A program made the translations under genes and the position numbers. Below the pieces are notes generated by a model. It searched no databases. It worked only from the letters and a program-made list of their open reading frames with translations, and was not told the origin of the DNA. Positions 32,701-41,188 of a DNA stretch of 64,000 bases are shown here, in pieces. Numbering within the stretch: the stretch's first letter is position 1; every line of letters starts with the position of its first letter. Origin of the DNA: Actinoplanes ianthinogenes (lineage in GTDB: Bacteria > Actinomycetota > Actinomycetes > Mycobacteriales > Micromonosporaceae); the NCBI RefSeq assembly GCF_018324205.1, contig NZ_AP023356.1, positions 8,748,501 to 8,812,500 on the forward strand, in the 5' to 3' direction.

Positions 32701-33623
32701 TGGTCGCCACCTACGAGCTCAGTCACGGCTGGCTGCGGGTGGCCCCGGCCCGGATCGGCAAGCAGGCCTTCCTCGGCAACTCCGGGATGGCGGCGCCCGG
32801 CCGGTCGGTGCCCAAGCGCGGCCTGGTCGGCGTGCTCTCGTCGGCGCCGCGCAAGGCGAAAAAGGGCTCCTCCTGGCTCGGCGCGCCGCCGATGCCGCTG
32901 CGCCGCACGGTCGAGACGGGCGACGCCAGCCGGACCTACCAGCCGCCGCTGCGGCTCAAGCTGGCCCGCGCCGCGATCGAGCTGTGCCGGATCGTGCCGG
33001 TGGTGCTGGCCGGTGTGCTGGCCGTCCTCGTCCTGGCCGGTCTGGCGCGGATCTGGCAGACCTATGGCGCGGTGGCGGCCGCGCTCGCCTCCGGGCCGGT
33101 GCTGCTGGTCGCGGCGATCGTCGCGGCACTCACCGCGACGGCCGCGAAGTGGCTGCTGGTGGGCCGGTTCCGGGTCACCGATCGGGCGCTGTGGACGTCG
33201 TTCGTCTGGCGCAACGAGCTGGCCGACACGTTCGTCGAGGTGCTCGCCGCGCCGTGGCTGTTCCGGTTCGCGGTCGGCACGCCGGTGCTGACCATGTGGC
33301 TGCGCACCCTCGGGGCGAAAATCGGGCGCGGCGTCTGGCTGGAGACCTTCTGGCTGCCGGAGTACGACCTGGTGCGGCTCGGCCCGGGCGCCACCGTGAA
33401 CCGGGGGTGCGTGGTGCAGACCCACCTGTTCCATGATCGGATCATGAGCATGGACGAGGTGACTCTGGGCGCGGGCGCGACGCTCGGCCCGCACGGGATC
33501 GTGCTGCCCGGCGCCGGCATCGGCGCGCGGACCACCGTGGGACCCGGTTCGCTGGTCACCCGCGGCGACGCCGTGCCCGCGGACAGCCGCTGGCTGGGCA
33601 ACCCCATTGCGAACTGGTTGTGA
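29775..33623 (+). CDS. Pls-type membrane non-ribosomal peptide synthetase (poly-lysine synthetase family)
   Basis: A 1282-residue protein. An adenylation domain (about residues 35-515) has FTSGSTGTPKG, NTYGPTEAT, YRSGDIV and TSGKVDR. A carrier domain has DFFTNGGSSLGAAQ. Then come three pairs of membrane helices alternating with three left-handed-beta-helix acetyltransferase-like domains, the architecture of epsilon-poly-L-lysine synthetase (Pls/PosA). By hand alignment to GrsA the specificity residues are D220, A221, E224, S263, I284, G286, T308, V316, V317 and the A10 Lys. This is close to the lysine code of bacitracin synthetase. I infer a cationic homopolymer, probably poly-lysine, made at the membrane. 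The stop overlaps the M1 peptidase start as GTGA. Confidence 0.9.
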   Translation: MTVTTADQLIDFPELVEGPPAPAVFRSASAPARRTLVDILDATVRAHPDSRAIDTGAVQLTYRELAAEVEALRVTLAGHGIGVGDRVGVRVSSGTAELYLAILGVLAAGAAYVPVDADDPEERAELVFGEADVRAVIGDGLSVTVRGTPGARPGRPGPDDDAWIIFTSGSTGTPKGVAVTHGSAAAFVDAEAQLFLVDDAGDGGLGPHDRVLAGLSVAFDASCEEMWLAWRHGACLVPAARSLVRSGVDLGPWLTEQGITVVSTVPTLAALWPVEALDDVRLLIFGGEACPPELVERLAVEGREVWNTYGPTEATVVACGARMTGEGPVRIGLPLAGWELAVVDAAGDPVAMGESGELVIGGVGLARYLDAAKDAEKFAPLPSMGWDRAYRSGDIVRAEPDGLLFLGRGDEQVKLGGRRIELGEVDAALQALPGVAGAAAAVKRTAAGTQLLVGYVVPREDFDAAAAAVRIREQLPAALVPLIAEVDALPTRTSGKVDRAALPWPLASAGGDAELTATQEWLATGWEQILGIRPSAPDADFFTNGGSSLGAAQLVAWIRQLHPQVSVADVYQNPVLSEMAAVIDALDTTAAVRREVRPTPRRAGLLQALLMLPMLALVGLRWLTVLAALGNLLVPWAPHVSWWWIAAAWVVLFSPPGRIAVAATGARMLLRGVGPGEYPRGGGVHLRLWAADRLAELTGATGVTGAGWMITYAKALGNQIGKDVDLHSAPPVTGLLKLGRGAAVEPEVDLCGHWVDGDVVRVGKMRIGAGSRIGSRSTLMPGSRVGKGADIAAGSTVTGAVPANQRWAGSPAAPAAKSTAGWPAQRPERRAKIWVAGYSLTAQLLGLLPVVAVLPALALVARPTVGGALLMVPVAAVAYFLTYAALILAMVRLLSIGVRAGFHPVRGRVAWQVWTTERLMAMARTALFPLYASLFTPVWLRLLGAKVGRNVEASTVLALPAMTTVDDGAFLADDTMVATYELSHGWLRVAPARIGKQAFLGNSGMAAPGRSVPKRGLVGVLSSAPRKAKKGSSWLGAPPMPLRRTVETGDASRTYQPPLRLKLARAAIELCRIVPVVLAGVLAVLVLAGLARIWQTYGAVAAALASGPVLLVAAIVAALTATAAKWLLVGRFRVTDRALWTSFVWRNELADTFVEVLAAPWLFRFAVGTPVLTMWLRTLGAKIGRGVWLETFWLPEYDLVRLGPGATVNRGCVVQTHLFHDRIMSMDEVTLGAGATLGPHGIVLPGAGIGARTTVGPGSLVTRGDAVPADSRWLGNPIANWL

Positions 33624-34966
33624 CCCCAGGTACGGGACCGCTCGGCGCCACTCCGGGGGCCGCGCACTCGACCGACCCGTACCTGCCCGCGCACGGCAAC
33701 GGCGGGTACCGCGTGCTGCACTACGACCTCGACCTGGACTACCGGATCGCGACGAACCGGCTGGCCGGGCGGGCGGTCGTCACGGCCCGGGCCGGGCAGG
33801 CGCTGTCCCGGTTCAGCCTCGACCTCGGCGCCATCCGGGTCCAGGACGTCCGGGTGGACGGCCAGCCGGCGAAGTTCACCCATCGTTCCGGAAAGCTGCG
33901 GATCAAGCCGGACCGCCCGATCGGTTACGGTGCGACCTTCAAGACCGAGGTCCGGTACGCCGGCAGCCCGGTCCCGATCTCGGGCCGGTGGGGCGACATC
34001 GGCTGGGACGAGTTGACCGACGGCGTGCTGGTGGCCAGCCAGCCGAACGGCGCGCCGTCCTGGTTCCCGTGCAACGACCACCCCGGCGACAAGGCCTCGT
34101 TCCTGGTCACGCTGACCGTCGCCGCGCCGTACACCGTGCTGGTCACCGGTGACCTGGTCTCCCGGCGCCGCCGGGCCGGCACCCAGACCTGGGTGTACGA
34201 GCGCAACGAGCCCACCGCGCCCTATCTGATGGGCGTCCAGATCGGCCGGTACGAGGTGGTGGAGCTGGCCGCGGGCGGCGTGCCGCAGCGTGCCGCCATC
34301 CCGCCCCGGCTGCGGTCCGTGTTCGCCCAGGACTTCGGGCGGCACGGCGACATCATGGCGGCCTTCGAGGGGTTGTTCGGGCCGTACCCGTTCCGGGAGT
34401 ACGTCGTGGTGGTCGCCGACGACGACCTGGACGACCCGATCGAGGCCCAGGGCATGGCCGTCTTCGGCCGCAACCACCTCGACGGGCTGCGGACCCACGA
34501 GCGGCTGGTCGCGCACGAGCTGGCCCACCAGTGGTTCGGCAACAGCCTGACGGTCGCCGACTGGCGGCACATCTGGCTCAACGAGGGCTTCGCCACGTAC
34601 GCCGAGTGGCTGTGGTCCGCGCTCTCCGGCGGCCCGTCGGCGGACGCTCACGCCGAGCACTGGCACGCCCGGCTCGCGCTGCAACCGGCGACCATCGCGA
34701 TCGCGAACCCCGGCGTGGACCGGATGTTCGACCCGATGGTCTACAAGCGGGGGGCGCTGACCCTGCACGCCCTGCGTCTGCGCATCGGTGACTCGGCGTT
34801 CTTCGCCATGCTGCGCGCCTGGGTCGCCGAGAACCGGCACGGCACGGTGACGACCGAGCAGTTCCGGGGGCACGCCCGGCGGTTCGCCGCGCGGCCGGTC
34901 GACGACCTGCTCACCGCGTGGCTGGACCGCCCGGCGTTGCCCCCGCTGCCGGTTTTCGGCCTCTGA
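33620..34966 (+). CDS. M1 family zinc aminopeptidase coupled to the Pls-type synthetase
   Basis: A 448-residue protein with a beta-rich N-terminal domain and a thermolysin-like catalytic domain. The zinc site is VAHELAHQWFG with WLNEGFATYAEW (HExxH-18-E). The usual GAMEN exopeptidase motif appears as EAQGMAVFG. It lacks the C-terminal ERAP-type domain of large M1 enzymes. No signal peptide is seen. The GTG start overlaps the synthetase stop, so production is coupled one after the other. M1-like enzymes next to Pls genes may trim, degrade or detoxify the cationic polymer; this is inferred from the context. Confidence 0.9.
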   Translation: MTPGTGPLGATPGAAHSTDPYLPAHGNGGYRVLHYDLDLDYRIATNRLAGRAVVTARAGQALSRFSLDLGAIRVQDVRVDGQPAKFTHRSGKLRIKPDRPIGYGATFKTEVRYAGSPVPISGRWGDIGWDELTDGVLVASQPNGAPSWFPCNDHPGDKASFLVTLTVAAPYTVLVTGDLVSRRRRAGTQTWVYERNEPTAPYLMGVQIGRYEVVELAAGGVPQRAAIPPRLRSVFAQDFGRHGDIMAAFEGLFGPYPFREYVVVVADDDLDDPIEAQGMAVFGRNHLDGLRTHERLVAHELAHQWFGNSLTVADWRHIWLNEGFATYAEWLWSALSGGPSADAHAEHWHARLALQPATIAIANPGVDRMFDPMVYKRGALTLHALRLRIGDSAFFAMLRAWVAENRHGTVTTEQFRGHARRFAARPVDDLLTAWLDRPALPPLPVFGL

Positions 34967-34982
34967 CCTCCGGTCAGGAGGT
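34960..34982. terminator. Bidirectional hairpin between the M1 peptidase and clpC
   Basis: TGACC (34964-34968) pairs with GGTCA (34972-34976) over a 3-base loop, and flanking CCTC and GAGG extend the stem with one bulged G. It overlaps both stop codons of the convergent genes. Confidence 0.4.
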
Positions 34983-37478
34983 GGCCTGGACCTCCTCGGG
35001 GACCGGGCCCGCCTTGTCCCCGCCGTGGAAGACCAGCTTGGACTTCTCGACGTCGGCCGGGTCGCCCTCGCAGTCGACGACGACGATCTGGCCGGGGCGC
35101 AGCTCGTTGAACAGGATCTGCTCGGACAGGGTGTCCTCCAGCTCGCGCTGGATCGTGCGGCGCAACGGCCGGGCGCCCAGGACCGGGTCGAAGCCCTTTT
35201 TCGCCAGGTACTTCTTGGCGTTGTCGGTCAGCTCGAGGCCCATGTCCTTGTTCTTCAGCTGGCCCTCGATGCGCGAGGTGAAGATGTCGACGATCTGCAG
35301 GATCTCCTGCTCGCGCAGCTGGTGGAAGACGATCGTGTCGTCGATACGGTTCAGGAACTCCGGCCGGAAGTGCTGCTTGAGCTCGTCGTTGACCTTGACC
35401 TTCATCCGGTCGTAGTTGCTCTCGGTGTCCTCCGAGGCCTGGAAGCCCAGCGACACCGCCTTGGCCACGTCCCGGGTGCCGAGGTTGGTGGTCAGGATGA
35501 TCACCGTGTTCTTGAAGTCCACGATCCGGCCCTGACCATCGGTCAGCCGGCCGTCCTCCAGGATTTGCAACAGCGTGTTGAACACATCCGGGTGGGCCTT
35601 CTCGATCTCGTCGAACAGCACCACGCTGAACGGCTTGCGCCGCACCTTCTCGGTCAGCTGCCCGCCCTCGTCGTAACCGACGTACCCGGGAGGGGCACCG
35701 ACCAGCCGCGACACCGTGTACCGGTCGTGGAACTCGGACATGTCCAGCTGGATCAGCGCGTCCTCGGAGCCGAACAGGAACTCCGCCAGGGCCTTGGACA
35801 GCTCGGTCTTACCGACACCGGACGGGCCGGCGAAGATGAACGAGCCGGACGGCCGCTTCGGGTCCTTCAACCCGGCCCGGGTCCGCCGGATCGCCTTGGA
35901 GACCGCCTTGACCGCGTCCTCCTGGCCGATGACGCGCTTGTGCAGCTCGTCCTCCATGCGCAGCAGCCGCGAGGTCTCCTCCTCGGTCAGCTTGTAGACC
36001 GGAATACCGGTCCAGTTGCCCAGCACCTCGGCGATCTGCTCGTCGTCGACCTCGGACACCACGTCCAGGTCGCCGGCCTTCCACTCCTTCTCCCGCTCCG
36101 CCCTCTGATCGAGCTGCTGCTTCTCCTTGTCGCGCAGCTGCGCGGCCCGCTCGAAGTCCTGCGCGTCGATCGCGGACTCCTTGTCCCGGCGGACTTCGGC
36201 GATGCGCTCGTCGAAGTCGCGCAGGTCCGGCGGCGCGGTCATCCGGCGGATCCGCATCCGCGCGCCGGCCTCGTCGATCAGGTCGATCGCCTTGTCCGGC
36301 AGGAACCGGTCGGAGATGTACCGGTCGGCGAGGGTGGCCGCCGCGACCAGCGCCGCGTCGGTGTAGGTGACCCGGTGGTGCGCCTCGTACGCGTCCCGCA
36401 GCCCCTTGAGGATCTCGATCGAGTGCGCCAGCGACGGCTCGCCGACCTGGATCGGCAGCAGCCGCCGCTCCAGGGCCTTGTCCTTCTCGACGAACTTCCG
36501 ATACTCGTCCAGGGTGGTGGCGCCGATCATCTGGAGCTCGCCACGGGCCAGCATCGGCTTGAGGATCGAGGCGGCGTCGATCGCGCCCTCGGCGGCACCC
36601 GCGCCGACCAGGGTGTGGATCTCGTCGATGAACAGGATGATGTCGCCGCGGGTGCGGATCTCCTTGAGCACCTTCTTCAGGCGCTCCTCGAAGTCACCGC
36701 GGTAACGCGAGCCGGCGACCAGCGAACCCATGTCGAGGGTGTAGAGCTGCTTGTCGGTCAGGGTGTCGGGCACGTCGCCCGCGACGATCGCCCGGGCGAG
36801 CCCCTCCACCGCCGCGGTCTTGCCGACGCCGGGCTCGCCGATCAGCACCGGGTTGTTCTTGCGCCGCCGGGACAGGCCCTGCATGACCTGCTCGATCTCT
36901 TTCTCCCGGCCGATGACCGGGTCGAGCTTGCCCTCCCGGGCGTCCTGGGTCAGGTTGCGGCCGAACTGCTCCAGCAGCGGCGACCCGGCGGGCGTGGACT
37001 CACCGGCCGTCGACGACGACGGCTCGGCCTCGCCGTGCCCGGCCACCAGCTGGATCACCTGCTGGCGCACCCGGGTGGTGTCGGCGCCGAGCTTGACCAG
37101 GACCTGGGCGGCGACGCCCTCACCCTCGCGGATCAGGCCGAGCAGGATGTGCTCGGTGCCGATGTAGTTGTGCCCGAGCTGGAGCGCCTCGCGCAGGGAC
37201 AGCTCCAGCACCTTCTTGGCGCGCGGGGTGAACGGGATGTGCCCGCTCGGCGACTGCTGACCCTGACCGATGATCTCCTCGACCTGCTGCCGGACGCCCT
37301 CCAGGGAGATGCCCAGACTCTCCAGGGCCTTGGCGGCGACGCCCTCGCCCTCGTGGATCAGGCCGAGCAGCAGATGTTCCGTGCCGATGTAGTTGTGGTT
37401 GAGCATCCGGGCCTCTTCCTGGGCCAGGACGACCACCCGTCGGGCACGGTCGGTGAATCGTTCGAACACGTCACTCAC
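34974..37478 (-). CDS. clpC: ClpC-type AAA+ unfoldase
   Basis: An 834-residue Hsp100 ATPase. Two Clp N repeats (VFERFTDRARRVVVLAQEEA and IPFTPRAKKVLELSLREALQ) are followed by AAA domain 1 (GEPGVGKTAA, ILFIDEIHTLVGAGAAEGA), the coiled-coil M-domain, and AAA domain 2 (GPSGVGKTELS, VVLFDEIEKAHPDVF). It matches the mycobacterial ClpC1 pattern almost throughout. It unfolds substrates for ClpP and handles adaptors in the cytoplasm. The start is GTG 37478 (VSDVFERF) after GAGG; GTG 37469 would give VFERF directly. An inverted repeat GCACGC-GG-GCGTGC lies upstream at 37517-37530. The C-terminal tail differs from housekeeping ClpC1, so it may be a second paralogue. Confidence 0.95.
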   Translation of the reverse strand: MSDVFERFTDRARRVVVLAQEEARMLNHNYIGTEHLLLGLIHEGEGVAAKALESLGISLEGVRQQVEEIIGQGQQSPSGHIPFTPRAKKVLELSLREALQLGHNYIGTEHILLGLIREGEGVAAQVLVKLGADTTRVRQQVIQLVAGHGEAEPSSSTAGESTPAGSPLLEQFGRNLTQDAREGKLDPVIGREKEIEQVMQGLSRRRKNNPVLIGEPGVGKTAAVEGLARAIVAGDVPDTLTDKQLYTLDMGSLVAGSRYRGDFEERLKKVLKEIRTRGDIILFIDEIHTLVGAGAAEGAIDAASILKPMLARGELQMIGATTLDEYRKFVEKDKALERRLLPIQVGEPSLAHSIEILKGLRDAYEAHHRVTYTDAALVAAATLADRYISDRFLPDKAIDLIDEAGARMRIRRMTAPPDLRDFDERIAEVRRDKESAIDAQDFERAAQLRDKEKQQLDQRAEREKEWKAGDLDVVSEVDDEQIAEVLGNWTGIPVYKLTEEETSRLLRMEDELHKRVIGQEDAVKAVSKAIRRTRAGLKDPKRPSGSFIFAGPSGVGKTELSKALAEFLFGSEDALIQLDMSEFHDRYTVSRLVGAPPGYVGYDEGGQLTEKVRRKPFSVVLFDEIEKAHPDVFNTLLQILEDGRLTDGQGRIVDFKNTVIILTTNLGTRDVAKAVSLGFQASEDTESNYDRMKVKVNDELKQHFRPEFLNRIDDTIVFHQLREQEILQIVDIFTSRIEGQLKNKDMGLELTDNAKKYLAKKGFDPVLGARPLRRTIQRELEDTLSEQILFNELRPGQIVVVDCEGDPADVEKSKLVFHGGDKAGPVPEEVQATS

Positions 37479-37654
37479 GTCCTCGTGGCGAAGCCCCACG
37501 CACTCCGCCTGACAAGGCACGCGGGCGTGCGGAAGCAGGCAGGACCAACAATGCGCTGAGTCGGAGCCTCTTGGCGTCGATGCGTGGCCCGCGTGGGGGA
37601 CCCGCGACGCTCGTGCAGGCGCGGCTGCCCCCTGAGCCTACAACGAAAGGCGCC

Positions 37655-37660
37655 TACGAT
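37655..37660 (+). promoter_or_regulatory. -10 box (TACGAT)
   Basis: TACGAT fits TANNNT and lies 18 bases before the ATG at 37679. The leader contains GGGGAGGAG, so this gene has a leadered mRNA. Confidence 0.45.
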
Positions 37661-37678
37661 GAGGCGGGGAGGAGCTAC

Positions 37679-38545
37679 ATGACCGAGACCCGGAACCGCC
37701 GATCCGCACCCGACCGGGCCCGCAAGCGGGCGATCCGGGCGCTGGCCGCCGAGCTCGGCGTGGCGTACTCGGTGGCATCCCGCCTGCTCGCGGCGCAGCA
37801 GGCAGCGACGCCCGCCGACCGCCGGCGTCCCGGCCTGCCGGCCGGCGGCGACGAGCACCGCGCCTGGATGTTCGCCGCCCGCGAACAACGCACGTTCCAC
37901 TCCCGGGTCCGCGACACCCGGACGGCGGCCGAGCTCCCGCTGGGGCGTGCCGCGCACCTGGCCCGGCGTTACCCGCCGCTGCGCGACGCCGGCGGGGCCG
38001 GCGCGCTCTATCACGGGGAGGGCCGCGAGACGGTCGTCGCGATGCTCTACGCCGTGCTCGAACACGAGTCGCCGGAGCTGCTGCCGCCCGCCGACGAGCT
38101 GGCCTGGGCGGCCGAGCTCGGCGAGGAGGCGGCCGTCGACATCGCCTGCCGCGACCTGGACCGGGCCGCCCGGCACCTGCTCGACCTGGACCGGTGGCAG
38201 CTGTGGGCGCGGGTGGAGGCCGCGCTCGCCGCCGTCGACCGGGATGCGGACCGGCGGGTCCGGGACGCGGCGATCGTTCTGGGCCGGGAGCTGCGCTCGA
38301 CCAGCTTGCGGGGATCGGTGGACGGCGCCCGGCACATCCTGGACGCGCTGCTGGTGGAGCCCTACGACGGCGGGGCGCCGGGCGCTCGCGTGCTGGTCGG
38401 GGAGCGGGCCGGCACGGTGGTCGGGGTGTGCTGGGGACCGAGTGGTCCGCCTGTCGGCTACCGGGTGCGGCTCGACGGCGAGTCGGACGTTCGCGCGGTG
38501 ACCGCTCCGGGCGTACACAAATCGGATTTTGATTCTGATCGGTGA
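37679..38545 (+). CDS. Uncharacterised protein with N-terminal HTH-like segment
   Basis: A 288-residue protein with GGAG a few bases upstream of the ATG. Residues 12-40 (RARKRAIRALAAELGVAYSV then ASRLLAAQQ) read like a helix-turn-helix. The central part is helical, acidic and Leu/Ala-rich. The C-terminus has strands ARVLVGERAGTVVGVCWGPS and GYRVRLDGESDVRAV. No named domain was recognised. It is divergent from clpC with 200 bp between the starts, so shared stress regulation is possible but not shown. Confidence 0.65.
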   Translation: MTETRNRRSAPDRARKRAIRALAAELGVAYSVASRLLAAQQAATPADRRRPGLPAGGDEHRAWMFAAREQRTFHSRVRDTRTAAELPLGRAAHLARRYPPLRDAGGAGALYHGEGRETVVAMLYAVLEHESPELLPPADELAWAAELGEEAAVDIACRDLDRAARHLLDLDRWQLWARVEAALAAVDRDADRRVRDAAIVLGRELRSTSLRGSVDGARHILDALLVEPYDGGAPGARVLVGERAGTVVGVCWGPSGPPVGYRVRLDGESDVRAVTAPGVHKSDFDSDR

Positions 38546-38565
38546 CGCACGGGACCTCGGGGGGA

Positions 38566-38571
38566 TACAGT
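38566..38571 (+). promoter_or_regulatory. -10 box (TACAGT)
   Basis: TACAGT fits TANNNT and lies 38 bases before the methyltransferase start, with GGAGG in the leader. Confidence 0.4.
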
Positions 38572-38609
38572 TCCCGGTGATCTGATGAGCCGTGGTCGCG
38601 GGAGGTTCC

Positions 38610-39422
38610 GTGCTGGACGAGAGTGTGCCGACCGGGATCGACGCGTCCGTGCCGCACCCGGCCCGCCGCTACAACTACTGGCTCGGTGGCAAGGACAATT
38701 TCCAGGCCGACCGCGAGTCGGCCGACGAGATCGAGGCGAAGTTCCCGGGGATGCGCGCCGGGGTGCGAGCCAACCGGGACGTGCTCCGGCGGATCACCGG
38801 GTTCCTGGCCGCGGACGCCGGCATCCGGCAGTTCCTGGACATCGGCACCGGGCTGCCGACCGCGGACAACACGCACGAGGTCGCGCAGCGGATCGCGCCG
38901 AACAGCCGGGTGCTCTACGTGGACAACGATCCGCTGGTGATGACCCACGCGCGGGCGCTGCTGACCAGCACGCCGGAGGGCACCACCGACTACATCCAGG
39001 CGGACCTCCGCGAGCCGGAGAAGATCCTGGACAGCCCGGAGCTGCGCAGCACGCTGGATCTGGGTCAGCCGGTCGCGCTGATGCTGATCGCCATCCTGCA
39101 CTTCCTGCCCGAGCGGGAGCGGGCCCGCGCGATCGTGCGGCAGCTGGTGGACGCGCTGCCGTCCGGCAGTTACCTGGCCGCGACGCACTTCACCACGGAC
39201 TTCATGCCGGCCGACGAGCTGGTGGTTTATCGGCAGATGCTCGACGCCGGGCGCACCGACATCTGGCCGAGCACGCGGGCGGAGTTCACAGGCCTTTTCG
39301 AGGGGCTGGAGCTGGTCGAGCCCGGGGTCGTGCTGGCCACCGAGTGGCGGCCGGACGGCAGCGGCCCCGAGGTCGACCCCAGCCGGATCAGCATGTGGGC
39401 GGGCGTCGGCCGAAAGCCCTGA
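38610..39422 (+). CDS. SAM-dependent methyltransferase of the PF04672 (DUF574) family
   Basis: A 270-residue protein beginning VLDESVPTGIDASVPHPARR, then YNYWLGGKDNF, the hallmark of this actinobacterial family. The SAM-binding motif FLDIGTGLPTADNTHEVAQ and the acidic strand RVLYVDNDPLV follow, then a long LMLIAILHFLPE strand. The family is greatly expanded in actinomycetes; substrates are largely unknown. The start at GTG 38610 rests on GGAGG at 38601-38605; an in-frame GTG lies 18 bases upstream. Confidence 0.92.
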   Translation: MLDESVPTGIDASVPHPARRYNYWLGGKDNFQADRESADEIEAKFPGMRAGVRANRDVLRRITGFLAADAGIRQFLDIGTGLPTADNTHEVAQRIAPNSRVLYVDNDPLVMTHARALLTSTPEGTTDYIQADLREPEKILDSPELRSTLDLGQPVALMLIAILHFLPERERARAIVRQLVDALPSGSYLAATHFTTDFMPADELVVYRQMLDAGRTDIWPSTRAEFTGLFEGLELVEPGVVLATEWRPDGSGPEVDPSRISMWAGVGRKP

Positions 39423-39495
39423 CCGGCATGTAATGCTTCCGGAAATCCGGACACCTTCCCTGGTGAGAGCCGCGAGGAAACAGGGAAGGGGCCAC

Positions 39496-40035
39496 GTGGT
39501 GCCGGCACCGGAGGAGCACTTCACCAGACTGTGGCGCGATCATGCGCCGGCAGTGCTGCGATACGCCCGGCGGAGGGTCGACGACGAGCAGGCGGACGAG
39601 GTGGTCGCCGAGACGTTCGTCGTCGCCTGGCGGCGGCTGGCCGAGATCCCGGCGGCCGAGCTGCCGTGGTTGTTCGGCGTGGCACGCCGGGTGAGCGCCA
39701 ACATCCGGCGCTCGGACCAGCGCCGGCATGCCTTGCACGACCGGATGGCCGAGCAGGCACGGCTGCTCGCCCAGGCCGAGCCGAGGCGGGCCACCCCGGT
39801 GCTGGCCGCCCTCGCGGTGCTGCCCGACGACGACCGCGAGCTGCTGATGCTGCTCGCCTGGGACGGCCTGACCCGGCACGAGGCGGCGGTCGCCCTCGGC
39901 TGCTCGCGCGGCACCCTGGCGGTCCGGCTGCACCGGGCCCGGCGCCGGCTGAAAGCCGCCATGACCCTGGCGGATCCCGAGCCGCCGACCGTCGACCACC
40001 GACCCGCTGTAGTGGCTCCCGGAGGTGCCCGATGA
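39496..40035 (+). CDS. ECF-type RNA polymerase sigma factor
   Basis: A 179-residue sigma factor. Region 2 has HFTRLWRDHAPAVLRYARRR with QADEVVAETFVVAWRRL. Region 4 has LLMLLAWDGLTRHEAAVALG then CSRGTLAVRLHRARRRLKAA. AAGGGG upstream supports GTG 39496; a longer in-frame start at 39433 is less likely. Its stop overlaps the start of a one-TM protein gene as ATGA, the usual layout for an ECF sigma factor and a membrane partner that may act as an anti-sigma factor. Targets are unknown. Confidence 0.9.
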   Translation: MVPAPEEHFTRLWRDHAPAVLRYARRRVDDEQADEVVAETFVVAWRRLAEIPAAELPWLFGVARRVSANIRRSDQRRHALHDRMAEQARLLAQAEPRRATPVLAALAVLPDDDRELLMLLAWDGLTRHEAAVALGCSRGTLAVRLHRARRRLKAAMTLADPEPPTVDHRPAVVAPGGAR

Positions 40036-41144
40036 CGCGAACCAAGCTGCCGGCCGAGCTCTACGACGCCGACCCGGTCCGGGCCGGCGCCCCGGAGGAG
40101 ATCACTCGCCTGACCGCCCTGCGCGCCGACGTCGACGCCCGCCGGCTGGCCGTGGCTGCACCCCCGTCGGTCCGGCCGGCCCGGCCGCGCCGCGGTCTGC
40201 CGGCCTTCGGCGCCCTGGCCGCGGGCGTGGTGACCATGGTGCTCGCCGCGGTGGTCGTCGTCCCGGCGCTGTGGCCGGGGGACAGCGACAGCGCGCCGTT
40301 CATCGATGCCGCGATCGCCGCCGACGGGTCGCTCCAGTGCGGCAACGGCGGCTTCAACGCACCGGTCCGGCCGGATCGGTCGAGCCTGCGGCTGTGGCCG
40401 ACGACGCTGCCGCAGGGGTGGCGGGTCGTCACGGTCGCGGCCACCTCGAACAGATCGATGAGCGCCTGCTTCACCCCGTCGCTGGTGGCCACGGCGCTGG
40501 CCGGCGACGGCGTGGTGACCGGCCGGCTCACCGTCACCGGTCCGGCCCGGGGCATCGATTCCGCCGGTGACGCCGCGGGTGCCGACGACGTCGTCGCCGG
40601 GCACAAGGCCACGAGATTCACCGGCGTCTGGCCGGACACCTACTCCTGGTTGTGGTCCGACAGGGCCGGGCGGCAGTGGTACGCGGAGGTGACCGGCTAT
40701 CCCCTGGACAGGGCGAAGGCCGTGGTGGCCGGCGTCGGCACGAAGCGGGACGAGGCCACCTGGCGGGCGGACGCCGCACCGGAGATGAAGCTGCTGGACC
40801 GGCGAACCGGTGCGCCCTACCCACGGGAGCGCCGGAACGAGAGCTGGATGCTCACGCTGACCGACGGCCGGCAGGACCGATCGATCTCGTTCGAGAGCGG
40901 CAACCGGCCATTGATCTCGCGAGCCTATGTCGGCGACCGGGTCGGTCAGCTCGCCGGTCACACCGAGGTGGTCGGCACCAACGGCGGCGAGCAGACGTTC
41001 CTCAGGTACGAGCCGTTGCCGGGCGTCTGGGCCAACCCGACCGCGGTGTACGGCGACCTCGCCGACGTGCGGACCGTCATGGCCGGCCTGCGGGTGCTGC
41101 CGTCCGACGACGAGCGGCTGGACAGGTACGCCGCGAAGGACTGA
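40032..41144 (+). CDS. Single-pass membrane protein co-encoded with the ECF sigma factor
   Basis: A 370-residue protein. An N-terminal cytoplasmic segment of about 60 residues (MTRTKLPAELYDADPVRAGA) is followed by one membrane helix (LPAFGALAAGVVTMVLAAVV then VVPALW) and a large extracytoplasmic beta-rich domain. The layout matches the CU044_5270-like proteins found after actinobacterial ECF genes, which have a short cytoplasmic part that could bind the sigma factor and an external sensor. The ATGA overlap couples the two genes. A strong hairpin follows the stop. Confidence 0.8.
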   Translation: MTRTKLPAELYDADPVRAGAPEEITRLTALRADVDARRLAVAAPPSVRPARPRRGLPAFGALAAGVVTMVLAAVVVVPALWPGDSDSAPFIDAAIAADGSLQCGNGGFNAPVRPDRSSLRLWPTTLPQGWRVVTVAATSNRSMSACFTPSLVATALAGDGVVTGRLTVTGPARGIDSAGDAAGADDVVAGHKATRFTGVWPDTYSWLWSDRAGRQWYAEVTGYPLDRAKAVVAGVGTKRDEATWRADAAPEMKLLDRRTGAPYPRERRNESWMLTLTDGRQDRSISFESGNRPLISRAYVGDRVGQLAGHTEVVGTNGGEQTFLRYEPLPGVWANPTAVYGDLADVRTVMAGLRVLPSDDERLDRYAAKD

Positions 41145-41157
41145 GCCGGGTTTCCTC

Positions 41158-41188
41158 GGCCCGTGGTGACGCCGCCTCACCACGGGCC
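41158..41188. terminator. Perfect 12-bp hairpin between convergent operons
   Basis: GGCCCGTGGTGA (41158-41169) and TCACCACGGGCC (41177-41188) form a perfect stem with a 7-base loop. It lies just after the membrane-partner gene and overlaps the last codons of the convergent small membrane protein, so it probably stops transcription from both sides. Confidence 0.65.

Noticed and set aside
29673..33494. Long minus-strand open frame (1273 codons) opposite the Pls-type synthetase
   Set aside because: Antisense shadow; the plus strand has complete adenylation, carrier and membrane domains.
35025..37559. Long plus-strand open frame opposite clpC
   Set aside because: Antisense shadow; the minus strand encodes a full ClpC.
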